The notes under the pieces: model-generated
What the model was told of the DNA's origin: nothing
What the model saw: only the letters and a program-made list of their open reading frames with translations
The model's database searches: none
Made by a program: the position numbers and the translations under genes
Shown here: positions 45,309 to 53,880 of the stretch, in pieces
Numbering within the stretch: position 1 is the stretch's first letter
Layout of the letters: each line of letters opens with the position of its first letter
Source: Roseomonas sp.
GTDB lineage: Bacteria > Pseudomonadota > Alphaproteobacteria > Acetobacterales > Acetobacteraceae
Assembly: GCA_020249145.1 (NCBI GenBank)
Contig: JADCGF010000001.1
Span: 248,001 to 312,000, forward strand
DNA: 64,000 bases
Direction: 5' to 3'

Positions 45309-45845
45309 ATGAATACCATCGCCAAGGCGAAGGGCCTTTTGATGGAACCCGGCAAGACCTGGGATGCCATAGCGGCGGAACCCATGACGCTTGGCGGCGT
45401 TCTCACCAGCTATGTGCTGCCCTTGGCCGCGATTCCTTCCATCGGCAGTGCGATTGGCACGTTTCTGGGCGGAAATCTGCCGAATTTCGGTGAATTGGTG
45501 ATCAGCTACGTCATTGCGGTGGTGAGCGTGCTGATCATGGGCAAGATCATGCCGCCCTTGGCCGCGCGTTTTGGCGCGACGCCGGATGCTGATGCGGGCA
45601 TGAAGCTGGCGGCCTTCGCGCCGACTGGCGCCTGGTTGGGTGGGCTTGCGCTGATCGTGCCCTCCCTGGGCGGGTTTCTGGCACTGATCGGGGCGCTTTA
45701 TACCCTTTATCTTTTTTATGATGGCGCGCAGCGGCTGTTTCCCGTTGCGCAGGTGAAGGCGCGGATGCTGGGCTTTTCCGCCGTTTTGGCCTCCATTCTG
45801 TTGAATATGCTGATTGGCCTCGCGGTGGGCATCCTTTCCGCCTGA
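45309..45845 (+). CDS. Yip1 family membrane protein
   Basis: A 178-aa integral membrane protein with five hydrophobic segments. It opens with AKGLLMEPGKTWDAIAAEP, the typical amphipathic entry of bacterial Yip1-domain proteins, where a conserved P-x-x-W pattern precedes the first helix. The function in bacteria is unknown. The start codon at 45309 follows GAGGAGGCAGCGGC. Longer open frames upstream overlap the divergent ampG start region and are not used. Confidence 0.88.
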   Translation: MNTIAKAKGLLMEPGKTWDAIAAEPMTLGGVLTSYVLPLAAIPSIGSAIGTFLGGNLPNFGELVISYVIAVVSVLIMGKIMPPLAARFGATPDADAGMKLAAFAPTGAWLGGLALIVPSLGGFLALIGALYTLYLFYDGAQRLFPVAQVKARMLGFSAVLASILLNMLIGLAVGILSA

Positions 45846-45889
45846 GCCTGCACGCCCATATGGGGCGTGACGAGGCAAGGGTGGATGCA

Positions 45890-46822
45890 ATGCTTGTGAC
45901 AGTCTTTGGCGGCGCCGGCTTTATCGGGCGCCATATTGTGCAGCGCCTGGCGGCGGCGGGGCACAGTATCCGCATTGCGGGGCGGGATACGGAACGTGCC
46001 GCGCGGCTTTGCACCATGGGGGGTGTGGGGCAGATCACGCCCATCTCCGCCTCGGTCACGCATGAGGCTTCCTGCGCCCGCGCCATCGCCAGGGCTGATC
46101 TGGTCATCAACCTGGTCGGCATTCTGTTCGAAAGCCGCGCCGGGGATTTCCAGCGCATCCAGGCCGAAGGGGCGGAGCGCGTCGCGCGCCTGGCCGCGGC
46201 GGCGGGGGCCAAGCAATTCCTGCATCTTTCCGCGATTGGCGCGGATGCCGGAAGCCCAAGCCTTTACGCGCAAACCAAGGCAGCGGGCGAAGCGGCGGTG
46301 CTGGCGGCCTTCCCTGGTGCCATCATCCTGCGCCCTTCCGTTGTGTTCGGGCCGGATGATCAATTCTTCAACCGCTTCGCCGGGCTTGGCGCCATGCTGC
46401 CCTTCATGCCGGTGGTGGCGGGCGAAACGCGCTTTCAGCCGGTTTACGTGGGCGATGTGGCGGATGCGGCGATGGCGGCCCTTGCGGACCCATCCGCCGC
46501 CGGCAAGGTCTTCGAATTGGGTGGCCCGCGCGTGATGAGCATGCGGCAAGTGCTGCGCTATATTTTGGATGTGACAGGCCGGCGCCGCCCCATGATCGCC
46601 CTGCCAGAGGGCTTCGTGCGCCTGCAAGCCCGCCTGGGGGAGCTACTGCCAACGCCGCCGCTTACGCGCGATCAGCTGATTCTGCTGGGCAAGGATAATG
46701 TGGTTTCGCCCAATGCCTCGGGATTTCAGGCACTTGGCATTGAACCCAAGGCGGTGGAGGCGATTGTGCCGGCCTATCTGGCGCGGTTTCGCCAGGGCGG
46801 GCAACGGGCGGCGGCATCATAA
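45890..46822 (+). CDS. NDUFA9-like complex I-associated NAD(P)-binding protein
   Basis: A 310-aa atypical SDR. The ATG at 45890 has AAGGG 8 nt upstream and gives MLVTVFGGAGFIGRHIVQRL, the nucleotide-binding start. Later segments are NLVGILFESRAGDFQRIQAEGA, HLSAIGADAGSPSLYAQTKAAGE (Tyr and Lys) and LRPSVVFGPDDQFFNRF. The family is annotated as NDUFA9-like (complex I assembly or stability) or as ubiquinone-binding; this is by homology only. It ends 175 nt before gltD. Confidence 0.9.
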   Translation: MLVTVFGGAGFIGRHIVQRLAAAGHSIRIAGRDTERAARLCTMGGVGQITPISASVTHEASCARAIARADLVINLVGILFESRAGDFQRIQAEGAERVARLAAAAGAKQFLHLSAIGADAGSPSLYAQTKAAGEAAVLAAFPGAIILRPSVVFGPDDQFFNRFAGLGAMLPFMPVVAGETRFQPVYVGDVADAAMAALADPSAAGKVFELGGPRVMSMRQVLRYILDVTGRRRPMIALPEGFVRLQARLGELLPTPPLTRDQLILLGKDNVVSPNASGFQALGIEPKAVEAIVPAYLARFRQGGQRAAAS

Positions 46823-46832
46823 AGTCCGAAAC

Positions 46833-46907
46833 GGTCATATTTTCGGAGTGCAATAGGTCGTTGGAAAGATATAAGGTGGAGGCTACTCTCATTTAGGTCA
46901 TATTTTC
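46833..46907 (+). promoter_or_regulatory. direct repeats upstream of the glt operon
   Basis: GGTCATATTTTC occurs twice on the same strand, at 46833-46844 and 46896-46907, 63 bp apart (six helical turns). The region is AT-rich and unlike its surroundings. It is the only intergenic space before gltD-gltB and must hold the promoter. The repeats may be sites for a regulator of glutamate synthase. No clear -35/-10 pair could be fixed. Confidence 0.4.
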
Positions 46908-46997
46908 TGTCCTTATTGCGCAAAAAAGACTCGCTTTGGCGATTGGCTTTGGTTATGGGGGCCTTCTGGGCTCAACCGCGACCAAGGACACCCCCCG

Positions 46998-48437
46998 ATG
47001 GCCGAGAAAATGCTGCAATTCGTGCGCTTGGCGCAGCACCAGCCGGATAAGCGGGAAGCGACCGACCGCCGCGCCGATTGGGCCGAAGTCTATCGCCCCT
47101 TCGTGGCGGAAGCGGCCTCAGAGCAGGCATCCCGCTGTTCCCAATGCGGCGTGCCCTTCTGCCAGGTGCATTGCCCGCTCAATAACAACATCCCGGATTG
47201 GCTGAAGCTGACCGCCGAAGGCCGGCTTGAAGAAGCCTATGAGGTCGCGTCCGCCACCAATAACTTCCCCGAAATTTGTGGCCGTGTTTGCCCTCAGGAT
47301 CGGCTTTGCGAAGGCAATTGCGTGATCGAAAAGGGGTTCAATTCGGTCACGATTGGCGCGGTGGAAAAATACATCACTGATACGGCCTGGGAGAATGGCT
47401 GGGTGAAGCCGCCCAAGCCCGTCCGCGAAAGGGCAGAGAGCATCGGCATTATCGGCGCCGGCCCCGCCGGCATGGCGGCGGCGGAAAGGCTCCGCGTGCT
47501 GGGCTTTCAAGTGGTGATTTATGATCGGCATGACCGCGCCGGCGGGCTGATGATGTACGGCATCCCAAACTTCAAGTTGGAAAAGGATGTGGTGCTGCGG
47601 CGCTGGTACCAATACGCCGAAGGCGGCATTGAATTCCGGCTGAATTGCGCGGTGGGGCGCGATATTTCGCTGGCGGAATTGCGCGGCAACCATGCCGCAG
47701 TGCTGATTGCGACCGGTGTCTACAAGGCACGCGATATCGCCGTACCGGGCGCTGATCTGCCCGGCGTGGTAGCGGCGCTGGATTTTTTGATTGCGTCCAA
47801 CCGCAAGGGCTTGGGCGATGCCGTGCCCGAATTCGATTCCGGTGCGCTCAATGCCGAAGGCCGCCATGTGGTGGTGATTGGTGGTGGCGATACCGCGATG
47901 GATTGCGTGCGCACCGCAACGCGGCAGGGCGCTGCTTCCGTCACCTGCCTTTATCGGCGCGACAAGGCGAATATGCCTGGTTCCATGCGCGAAGTGTATA
48001 ATGCTGAAGAAGAAGGCGTGCGCTTTGAATGGCTAGCTGCGCCAGAAGCCTTTGAAGGCAAGGCGAAGGTCGAAGGCGTACGCGCGGTGCGCATGCATCT
48101 TGGCCTGCCGGATGCAACTGGCCGGCAGCAGGTGGAAGCCATCGCGGGCAGTGATTTCACCCTGAAGGCAGATTTGGTGATCAAGGCGCTTGGCTTCGAC
48201 CCGGAAGATTTGCCGATGATGTTTGAAGAATCCACGCTTTCCGTCACGCGCTGGGGCACGCTGAAGGTGGACCATCGCAGCATGATGACAGCGCTGCCGG
48301 GCGTTTTCGCCGCGGGCGATATTGTGCGCGGCGCGTCGCTGGTGGTGTGGGGCATTCGCGATGGCCGCGATGTGGCGGAACAGATCGCGGCTTTTGTTGA
48401 GAAGCGGAGCACGGCGCTGGCCGTGGCAGCGGAATGA
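46998..48437 (+). CDS. gltD: glutamate synthase small subunit
   Basis: The NADPH-oxidising beta subunit of GOGAT, 479 aa. The N-terminus carries the cysteine clusters CSQCGVPFCQVHCP and CGRVCPQDRLCEGNC that coordinate 4Fe-4S centres. FAD motif IIGAGPAGMAAAERL (about 150) and NADPH motif VVIGGGDTAMDCVRTA (about 293) follow, then the second FAD region FAAGDIVRGASLVVW near 435. It passes electrons to GltB. Here gltD precedes gltB, with a small exported-protein gene between; its stop overlaps that gene as ATGA. Confidence 0.97.
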   Translation: MAEKMLQFVRLAQHQPDKREATDRRADWAEVYRPFVAEAASEQASRCSQCGVPFCQVHCPLNNNIPDWLKLTAEGRLEEAYEVASATNNFPEICGRVCPQDRLCEGNCVIEKGFNSVTIGAVEKYITDTAWENGWVKPPKPVRERAESIGIIGAGPAGMAAAERLRVLGFQVVIYDRHDRAGGLMMYGIPNFKLEKDVVLRRWYQYAEGGIEFRLNCAVGRDISLAELRGNHAAVLIATGVYKARDIAVPGADLPGVVAALDFLIASNRKGLGDAVPEFDSGALNAEGRHVVVIGGGDTAMDCVRTATRQGAASVTCLYRRDKANMPGSMREVYNAEEEGVRFEWLAAPEAFEGKAKVEGVRAVRMHLGLPDATGRQQVEAIAGSDFTLKADLVIKALGFDPEDLPMMFEESTLSVTRWGTLKVDHRSMMTALPGVFAAGDIVRGASLVVWGIRDGRDVAEQIAAFVEKRSTALAVAAE

Positions 48438-48925
48438 TGCGTCGTTTGATCCTGGCTTTGCTGTTGCTGGCCTCTCCTGCCTTCGCGCAACAGCCGAATG
48501 CGCAAGACGAAAAGCTGGTTGCTGCGCGGGAATTGGTGGCGGCGATGCGCGCTGAATCGCAAATCCTGACCACGATTGATGCCATGCGCGGCTATTTGGT
48601 GCAGTCATTCGTGACTGCCGCACCGCAGCTTGGTGAAGACCGGGCGCGCGCGTTGGTGGATGAATTCATCATGCCGGAGTTCCGCGCAGGCGTTGGTGAA
48701 TTTCCAGAGCTGATCGCCGGGCTTTACGCGCAGCGCTTGTCTGCCGCCGAGCTGCGCGAGTTGGCGCGCTTCTATCGAACAGCGCTTGGTCAGCGCCTGC
48801 TTGAAATCACGCCTGAAATCACGGCCGCCATCACGCCCATCGCTGCCGCTTGGGGGCAGCGTGTGGTGCAGCAGGCCCTCACCAAGCACCGAGACGCACT
48901 TCGGCAACGCGGCTTGCCGCTCTAG
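48434..48925 (+). CDS. DUF2059 domain exported protein
   Basis: A 163-aa protein with a clear Sec signal (MMRRLILALLLLASPAFA, cleavage before QQ). The mature part has the DUF2059 helix pair LIAGLYAQRLSAAELRELARFYRT and ALGQRLLEITPEI. The function of DUF2059 is unknown. It starts at an ATG overlapping the gltD stop and ends 16 nt before gltB, so it sits inside the GOGAT operon, an unusual position for an envelope protein. Confidence 0.9.
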   Translation: MMRRLILALLLLASPAFAQQPNAQDEKLVAARELVAAMRAESQILTTIDAMRGYLVQSFVTAAPQLGEDRARALVDEFIMPEFRAGVGEFPELIAGLYAQRLSAAELRELARFYRTALGQRLLEITPEITAAITPIAAAWGQRVVQQALTKHRDALRQRGLPL

Positions 48926-48941
48926 TTCTTAGGATTGTGCC

Positions 48942-51900
48942 ATGTTGAACGAACCAGCCTTTGTTACGCATTACCAAGCCGAAGCCGCGCGCCTTTCGCG
49001 CGAGGCGCATCTGGACCTGACCGAACATGATGCCTGCGGCGTTGGCCTTGTGGCCGCGCTGGATGGCAAGCCTCGGCGGGAAGTGGTGCAGGCCGGCATT
49101 GATGCGCTGCGTGCCGTTTGGCATCGCGGCGCCGTGGATGCCGATGGCAAGACCGGCGATGGCGCGGGCATTCATATCGAAATCCCGCAAGATTTCTTCG
49201 CCGCCGTGGTAGAACGCGGTGGCGATAGGCTCCGCCCCGGGCGTATTGTGGTGGGGCAGGTGTTTCTGCCGAAATCCGATCTGGGCGCGCAGGAACGCTG
49301 CCGGCAGATTGTGGAAACCGAAATCCTCAATGCCGGCTACGCCATTTATGGCTGGCGGCAAGTACCGATCAATGTCGCCTGCATTGGTGAAAAGGCCAAT
49401 GCAACCCGGCCCGAGATCGAGCAAATCCTGATCCATGACCCGGAACAGCGCGATATCGGAACGGTTGAGCGCGATATGTATGTGATCCGCCGGCGGATCG
49501 AAAAGCAGGCTATCGCAGCGCAGATTGCGGAGCTTTATCTGTGTTCGCTCTCTGCCCGCTCCATCATCTACAAGGGCATGTTCCTGGCGGAAGCGCTGAC
49601 GGAATTCTATCCTGACTTGTTGGATGAGAGGTTTGTCAGCCGCTTTGCCATTTATCATCAGCGCTATTCCACCAATACCTTCCCGACTTGGCGCCTGGCG
49701 CAGCCTTTCCGGACACTCGCGCATAATGGCGAAATCAATACGCTGCATGGCAATGTGAATTGGATGAAGTCGCATGAAACGCGGCTTTCCCACCCGCTGC
49801 TTGATCCTTTCATGGAGGATATCAAGCCCGTGGTGCAGGCCGGCGGTTCGGATACCGCCACGCTTGATAATGTGTTCGAACTGCTCGTGCGCGCGGGGCG
49901 GGATGCGCCCATGGCCAAGGCGCTGCTGATCCCGGAAAGTCTTGGCAATAACGCCACCATGCCTACAGCGCATCGTGATCTGTTCCTGTATTGCAACGCC
50001 GTGATGGAACCCTGGGATGGTCCGGCAGCGATTTGCGCGACCGATGGCCGCTGGGTAGTGGCAGGGCTGGATCGCAATGGTCTGCGCCCTTTGCGCTATA
50101 CCATCACGCAATCCGATTTGCTGATTGTCGGGTCCGAGACCGGCATGGTGAAAATCGCCGAGGATCAGGTGGCGAAAAAGGGTCGTGTTGGTCCCGGCCA
50201 ATGCATTGGCGTTGATCTGGATGAAGGCCGCTTCTTTGAAGACACGGCTCTGAAGGATTTGATTTCAGGCCGCAAGCCCTTCGGCCAATGGACCGCGCGC
50301 ACCACGCGCATTGATGAGATTGTGAAAGCGGAGGCCGATGAACGCGCCAATCTGACCGGTGAGGATTTGCGCCGCCGTCAGCTTTCTGTCGGCTATACCT
50401 TGGAGGAATTAGAATCCATCCTGCACCCCATGGTGGAAGACGCCAATGAGGCTGTGGGTTCCATGGGTGATGATACGCCCATCGCCGTGCTGTCAGACCA
50501 ATATCGCGGCCTTCATCACTTCTTCCGCCAGGCCTTCAGCCAGGTGACCAATCCGCCGATTGATAGCCTGCGTGAAACGCGGGTGATGACGCTGAAGACG
50601 CGGCTCGGCAATCTTGGCAATATCCTGGATGAAGACCCGACGCAGTGCGACATGCTGATGTTGGATAGCCCCGTTCTGTCCAATGCTGAATTTGACGCCA
50701 TGCGCGCCTATATGGGCACAACGGCCTGCGTGGTGGATTGCACCTTTCCTGTTGCGGAAGGTGAAGCGGGCCTCAGGCGCCACATTGAACGCATCCGCCG
50801 CGAAGCCGAAGAAGGTGTGCGCTCCGGCTGCGCCCATGTGATCCTGACGGATGAGGCGCAATGCGCCGAAAGCGCCGTGATTCCCATGATCCTTTCCGTG
50901 GGCGCGGTGCAGACGCATCTGGTGAAGAATGGGCTGCGGACCTTCACCTCGCTCAATGTCCGTGTCGCGGAAAGCCTTGATGTGCATTACGTCGCCGTGC
51001 TGATTGGCGCGGGTGCCACCACGGTCAACGCCTATCTGGCGCAGGAAAGCATCGCGGATCGGCATCGGCGCGGACTGTTCGGCGCCATGTCCCTGCGTGA
51101 AGCGGTGGGGCGCTACAAGAAGGCCGTGGATAAAGGCCTGCTTAAGATCATGTCCAAGATGGGGATTGGTGTTTTGTCATCCTATCGCGGCGGCATGAAT
51201 TTCGAAGCCATCGGCCTTTCCCGTGCGCTGGTGGCGGAGTTTTTCCCCGGCACGCCTTCGCGCATTTCGGGCATCGGGCTTTCCGGCATTGCGCGGCGTG
51301 TGCTTGCCCTGCACAGCAAGGCTTGGGCGGAAGGGGCGGTAACGCTGCCGATTGGCGGGCTTTACAAGCTGCGCCGGCGTGGTGAGGCGCATGCTTTCGA
51401 CGGCACGCTGATCCACACACTGCAAAGCGCCGTGGAATCCGAAAGCTATCAGACCTTCAAGCGCTATTCGGATGCGGTGCGGCGCCTGCCACCTGTTGCT
51501 TTGCGCGATTTGCTCGATTTCCGTCTGGAAGGCCGCACGCCGATTGCGCTGGAAGAAGTGGAAAGCATCACGGAAATCCGCAAGCGACTGGTGGCACCCG
51601 GCATTTCGCTTGGCGCGCTCAGCCCCGAAGCGCATGAAACACTTTCCATCGCCATGAACCGCATCGGTGCGCGGAGCGATTCCGGCGAAGGCGGTGAAGA
51701 CCCCGCCCGCGCCAAGCCGCGCGCCAATGGCGACAACGCCAATTCCGCGATCAAGCAGATTGCCTCTGGCCGCTTTGGCGTGACGGCGGAATACCTGAAC
51801 AATTGCCGCGAGATTGAAATCAAGGTCGCGCAAGGCGCCAAGCCTGGTGAGGGCGGGCAATTGCCCGGCTTCAAGGTCACGGGACTGATTGCGAAGCTCA

Positions 51901-53471
51901 GGCATTCCACACAGGGTGTCATGCTGATCAGTCCGCCGCCGCATCATGACATTTATTCCATCGAAGATTTGGCGCAGCTGATCTATGATCTGAAGCAGAT
52001 CAATCCTGAAGCCACGGTTTGCGTGAAGCTGGTGAGCCGTTCGGGCATTGGCACCATTGCCGCGGGTGTTGCGAAGGCCAAGGCAGATGCGATTCTGGTT
52101 TCCGGCCATTCTGGCGGCACTGGCGCTTCGCCGCAATCTTCCATCAAATATGCCGGCCTGCCTTGGGAAATGGGGCTGTCGGAGACGCACCAGGTTTTGT
52201 TGCTCAATCGCTTGAGGCACCGCGTAAAGCTGCGCACCGATGGCGGCATCAAGACTGGGCGCGATGTGGTGATTGCCGCCATGTTGGGCGCCGAGGAATT
52301 CGGCATTGGCACGGCATCCCTGGTGGCGATGGGCTGCATCATGGTCCGGCAATGCCATTCCAATACCTGCCCGGTTGGGGTCTGCACGCAAGATGAAAAG
52401 CTGCGCGCCAAATTCGCTGGCAGCCCGGAGAAGGTGATCAACCTTTTCTCCTTCGTCGCCGAAGAAGTGCGCGAAATTCTGGCAAGCCTCGGCATGCGGA
52501 AGCTGACCGATGTGATTGGACGCACCGATCTGCTGCAACAAGTCAGCCGCGGGTCTGAGGATTTGGATGACCTCGATCTCAACCCGTTGCTGGTGCAGGC
52601 CGATGCCGGCCCGCATGCATCCTATTGCACCTTGGAAGGCCGCAATGAGGTGCCGGAGACCTTGGATGCGGAAATGATCCGCGATGCGGATGCGCTGTTC
52701 CGCCACGGTGAGAAAATGCAGTTGCTATACAATATCCGCAACACGCATCGCGCCATTGGCACCAAGGTATCGTCGCGCATCGTGCGGCAATTCGGCATGA
52801 CAGGGCTGCAAGCTGGGCATCTGACGGTGCGGCTGCGTGGCAGTGCCGGGCAATCGCTTGGCGCCTTTGGGGTGCGTGGCTTGAAGCTGGAAGTTTTTGG
52901 CGATGCCAATGATTATGTCGGCAAGGGGCTTTCTGGCGCTTCGATTGTGGTGCGCCCCGCGCCTTCATCCAGCTTGATCTCCCATGAGAATACCATCATT
53001 GGGAACACGGTGCTTTACGGCGCCACGGCTGGGGAGCTTTTCGCCGCCGGCCAGGCGGGTGAACGCTTTGCCGTGCGCAATTCCGGCGCGACTGCCGTGG
53101 TGGAAGGCTGCGGCGCCAATGGTTGCGAATACATGACCGGCGGCACGGTGGTGATATTGGGCACGGTTGGCGATAATTATGGCGCAGGTTTCACCGGCGG
53201 CCAGGCCTTCATCTATGATGCGGATGACAGTTTCGAAAAGCGCATCAATCCGGAAACGCTGCTCTGGTCACGCCTCGCGCATCCGTATTGGGAGGAAGCG
53301 CTGCGGGATTTGATCGCGCGGCATGTTGCCGAAACCGGTAGCCGCTTTGCCGCGCGCCTATTGAATGAATGGGCCACGGAACGCGGGCGTTTCTGGCATG
53401 TGGTGCCGAAGGAGTATGCGCAGTATCTGCCGGTGCCGATGAACGAAGCGCCGGCCATCGCAGCGGAATGA
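48942..53471 (+). CDS. gltB: glutamate synthase large subunit
   Basis: The alpha subunit of GOGAT makes two glutamates from glutamine and 2-oxoglutarate. At 1509 aa it is full length. A 31-residue propeptide precedes the nucleophile Cys32 (HDACGVGLVAAL) of the class II glutaminase. Then follow a central domain, the FMN/synthase domain with VSGHSGGTGASP, the 3Fe-4S cysteines in CIMVRQCHSNTCPVGVC, and the C-terminal beta-helix GXGXG-type domain with NYGAGFTGGQAF. The stop codon overlaps the rhodanese gene (ATGA). Confidence 0.98.
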   Translation: MLNEPAFVTHYQAEAARLSREAHLDLTEHDACGVGLVAALDGKPRREVVQAGIDALRAVWHRGAVDADGKTGDGAGIHIEIPQDFFAAVVERGGDRLRPGRIVVGQVFLPKSDLGAQERCRQIVETEILNAGYAIYGWRQVPINVACIGEKANATRPEIEQILIHDPEQRDIGTVERDMYVIRRRIEKQAIAAQIAELYLCSLSARSIIYKGMFLAEALTEFYPDLLDERFVSRFAIYHQRYSTNTFPTWRLAQPFRTLAHNGEINTLHGNVNWMKSHETRLSHPLLDPFMEDIKPVVQAGGSDTATLDNVFELLVRAGRDAPMAKALLIPESLGNNATMPTAHRDLFLYCNAVMEPWDGPAAICATDGRWVVAGLDRNGLRPLRYTITQSDLLIVGSETGMVKIAEDQVAKKGRVGPGQCIGVDLDEGRFFEDTALKDLISGRKPFGQWTARTTRIDEIVKAEADERANLTGEDLRRRQLSVGYTLEELESILHPMVEDANEAVGSMGDDTPIAVLSDQYRGLHHFFRQAFSQVTNPPIDSLRETRVMTLKTRLGNLGNILDEDPTQCDMLMLDSPVLSNAEFDAMRAYMGTTACVVDCTFPVAEGEAGLRRHIERIRREAEEGVRSGCAHVILTDEAQCAESAVIPMILSVGAVQTHLVKNGLRTFTSLNVRVAESLDVHYVAVLIGAGATTVNAYLAQESIADRHRRGLFGAMSLREAVGRYKKAVDKGLLKIMSKMGIGVLSSYRGGMNFEAIGLSRALVAEFFPGTPSRISGIGLSGIARRVLALHSKAWAEGAVTLPIGGLYKLRRRGEAHAFDGTLIHTLQSAVESESYQTFKRYSDAVRRLPPVALRDLLDFRLEGRTPIALEEVESITEIRKRLVAPGISLGALSPEAHETLSIAMNRIGARSDSGEGGEDPARAKPRANGDNANSAIKQIASGRFGVTAEYLNNCREIEIKVAQGAKPGEGGQLPGFKVTGLIAKLRHSTQGVMLISPPPHHDIYSIEDLAQLIYDLKQINPEATVCVKLVSRSGIGTIAAGVAKAKADAILVSGHSGGTGASPQSSIKYAGLPWEMGLSETHQVLLLNRLRHRVKLRTDGGIKTGRDVVIAAMLGAEEFGIGTASLVAMGCIMVRQCHSNTCPVGVCTQDEKLRAKFAGSPEKVINLFSFVAEEVREILASLGMRKLTDVIGRTDLLQQVSRGSEDLDDLDLNPLLVQADAGPHASYCTLEGRNEVPETLDAEMIRDADALFRHGEKMQLLYNIRNTHRAIGTKVSSRIVRQFGMTGLQAGHLTVRLRGSAGQSLGAFGVRGLKLEVFGDANDYVGKGLSGASIVVRPAPSSSLISHENTIIGNTVLYGATAGELFAAGQAGERFAVRNSGATAVVEGCGANGCEYMTGGTVVILGTVGDNYGAGFTGGQAFIYDADDSFEKRINPETLLWSRLAHPYWEEALRDLIARHVAETGSRFAARLLNEWATERGRFWHVVPKEYAQYLPVPMNEAPAIAAE

Positions 53472-53875
53472 GCAACGCCATGAACCTGGATCAACTGCGC
53501 CATTACCAAAGCAAGCTGGCTTATGAGATGGATTCATGGGACCTGCATGTCGCGCTCAGCAATGGTGAACCCCTTGTGGTGGTGGATGGCCGTTCCGAAG
53601 CGGCCTTTGCGCAGGAACATATCCCCGGCGCCATCAACCTGCCGCATCGGGGCATTTGCACCCTCAGCACCGAGGCTTTGGACAAGTCAAAAATCTATGT
53701 CTGCTATTGCGATGGCATTGGCTGCAACGGTTCAACCAAGACCGCCCTGAAATTGCTGACTCTGGGCTTTCAGGTGCGCGAATTGATCGGCGGCCTGGAT
53801 TGGTGGAAGCGTGATGGCTATCAGACAGTGGGCGAGCATGGGCGGGATGGCACACCGGTTGGGTGTGGTTGCTGA
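53468..53875 (+). CDS. rhodanese-domain protein
   Basis: A 135-aa single-domain rhodanese. The start MSNAMNLDQL is chosen because its ATG overlaps the gltB stop. The fold is marked by VVVDGRSEAAFAQEHIPGAINLPH and the active-site loop YCDGIGC86NGSTKTA, whose cysteine would carry a persulfide. The C-terminus ends GCGC, adding two closely spaced cysteines not needed by the fold. A role in sulfur transfer, for example to Fe-S centres of GOGAT, is an inference from position. It ends 5 nt from the convergent AsmA gene. Confidence 0.9.
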   Translation: MSNAMNLDQLRHYQSKLAYEMDSWDLHVALSNGEPLVVVDGRSEAAFAQEHIPGAINLPHRGICTLSTEALDKSKIYVCYCDGIGCNGSTKTALKLLTLGFQVRELIGGLDWWKRDGYQTVGEHGRDGTPVGCGC

Positions 53876-53880
53876 AAGCC

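Noticed and set aside
46908..46997. Sigma-54 promoter before gltD
   Set aside because: No GG-N10-GC pair with suitable flanks was found; TTGGC-like stretches have wrong spacing.
48879..50201. 440-codon open frame antisense to gltB
   Set aside because: It lies wholly within a full-length gltB. Its His/Gln/Arg-rich translation is typical of the complement of GC-rich codons, and it has no domain.
51177..52706. 509-codon open frame antisense to gltB
   Set aside because: Same reason: shadow of gltB codon bias, no recognisable motif.
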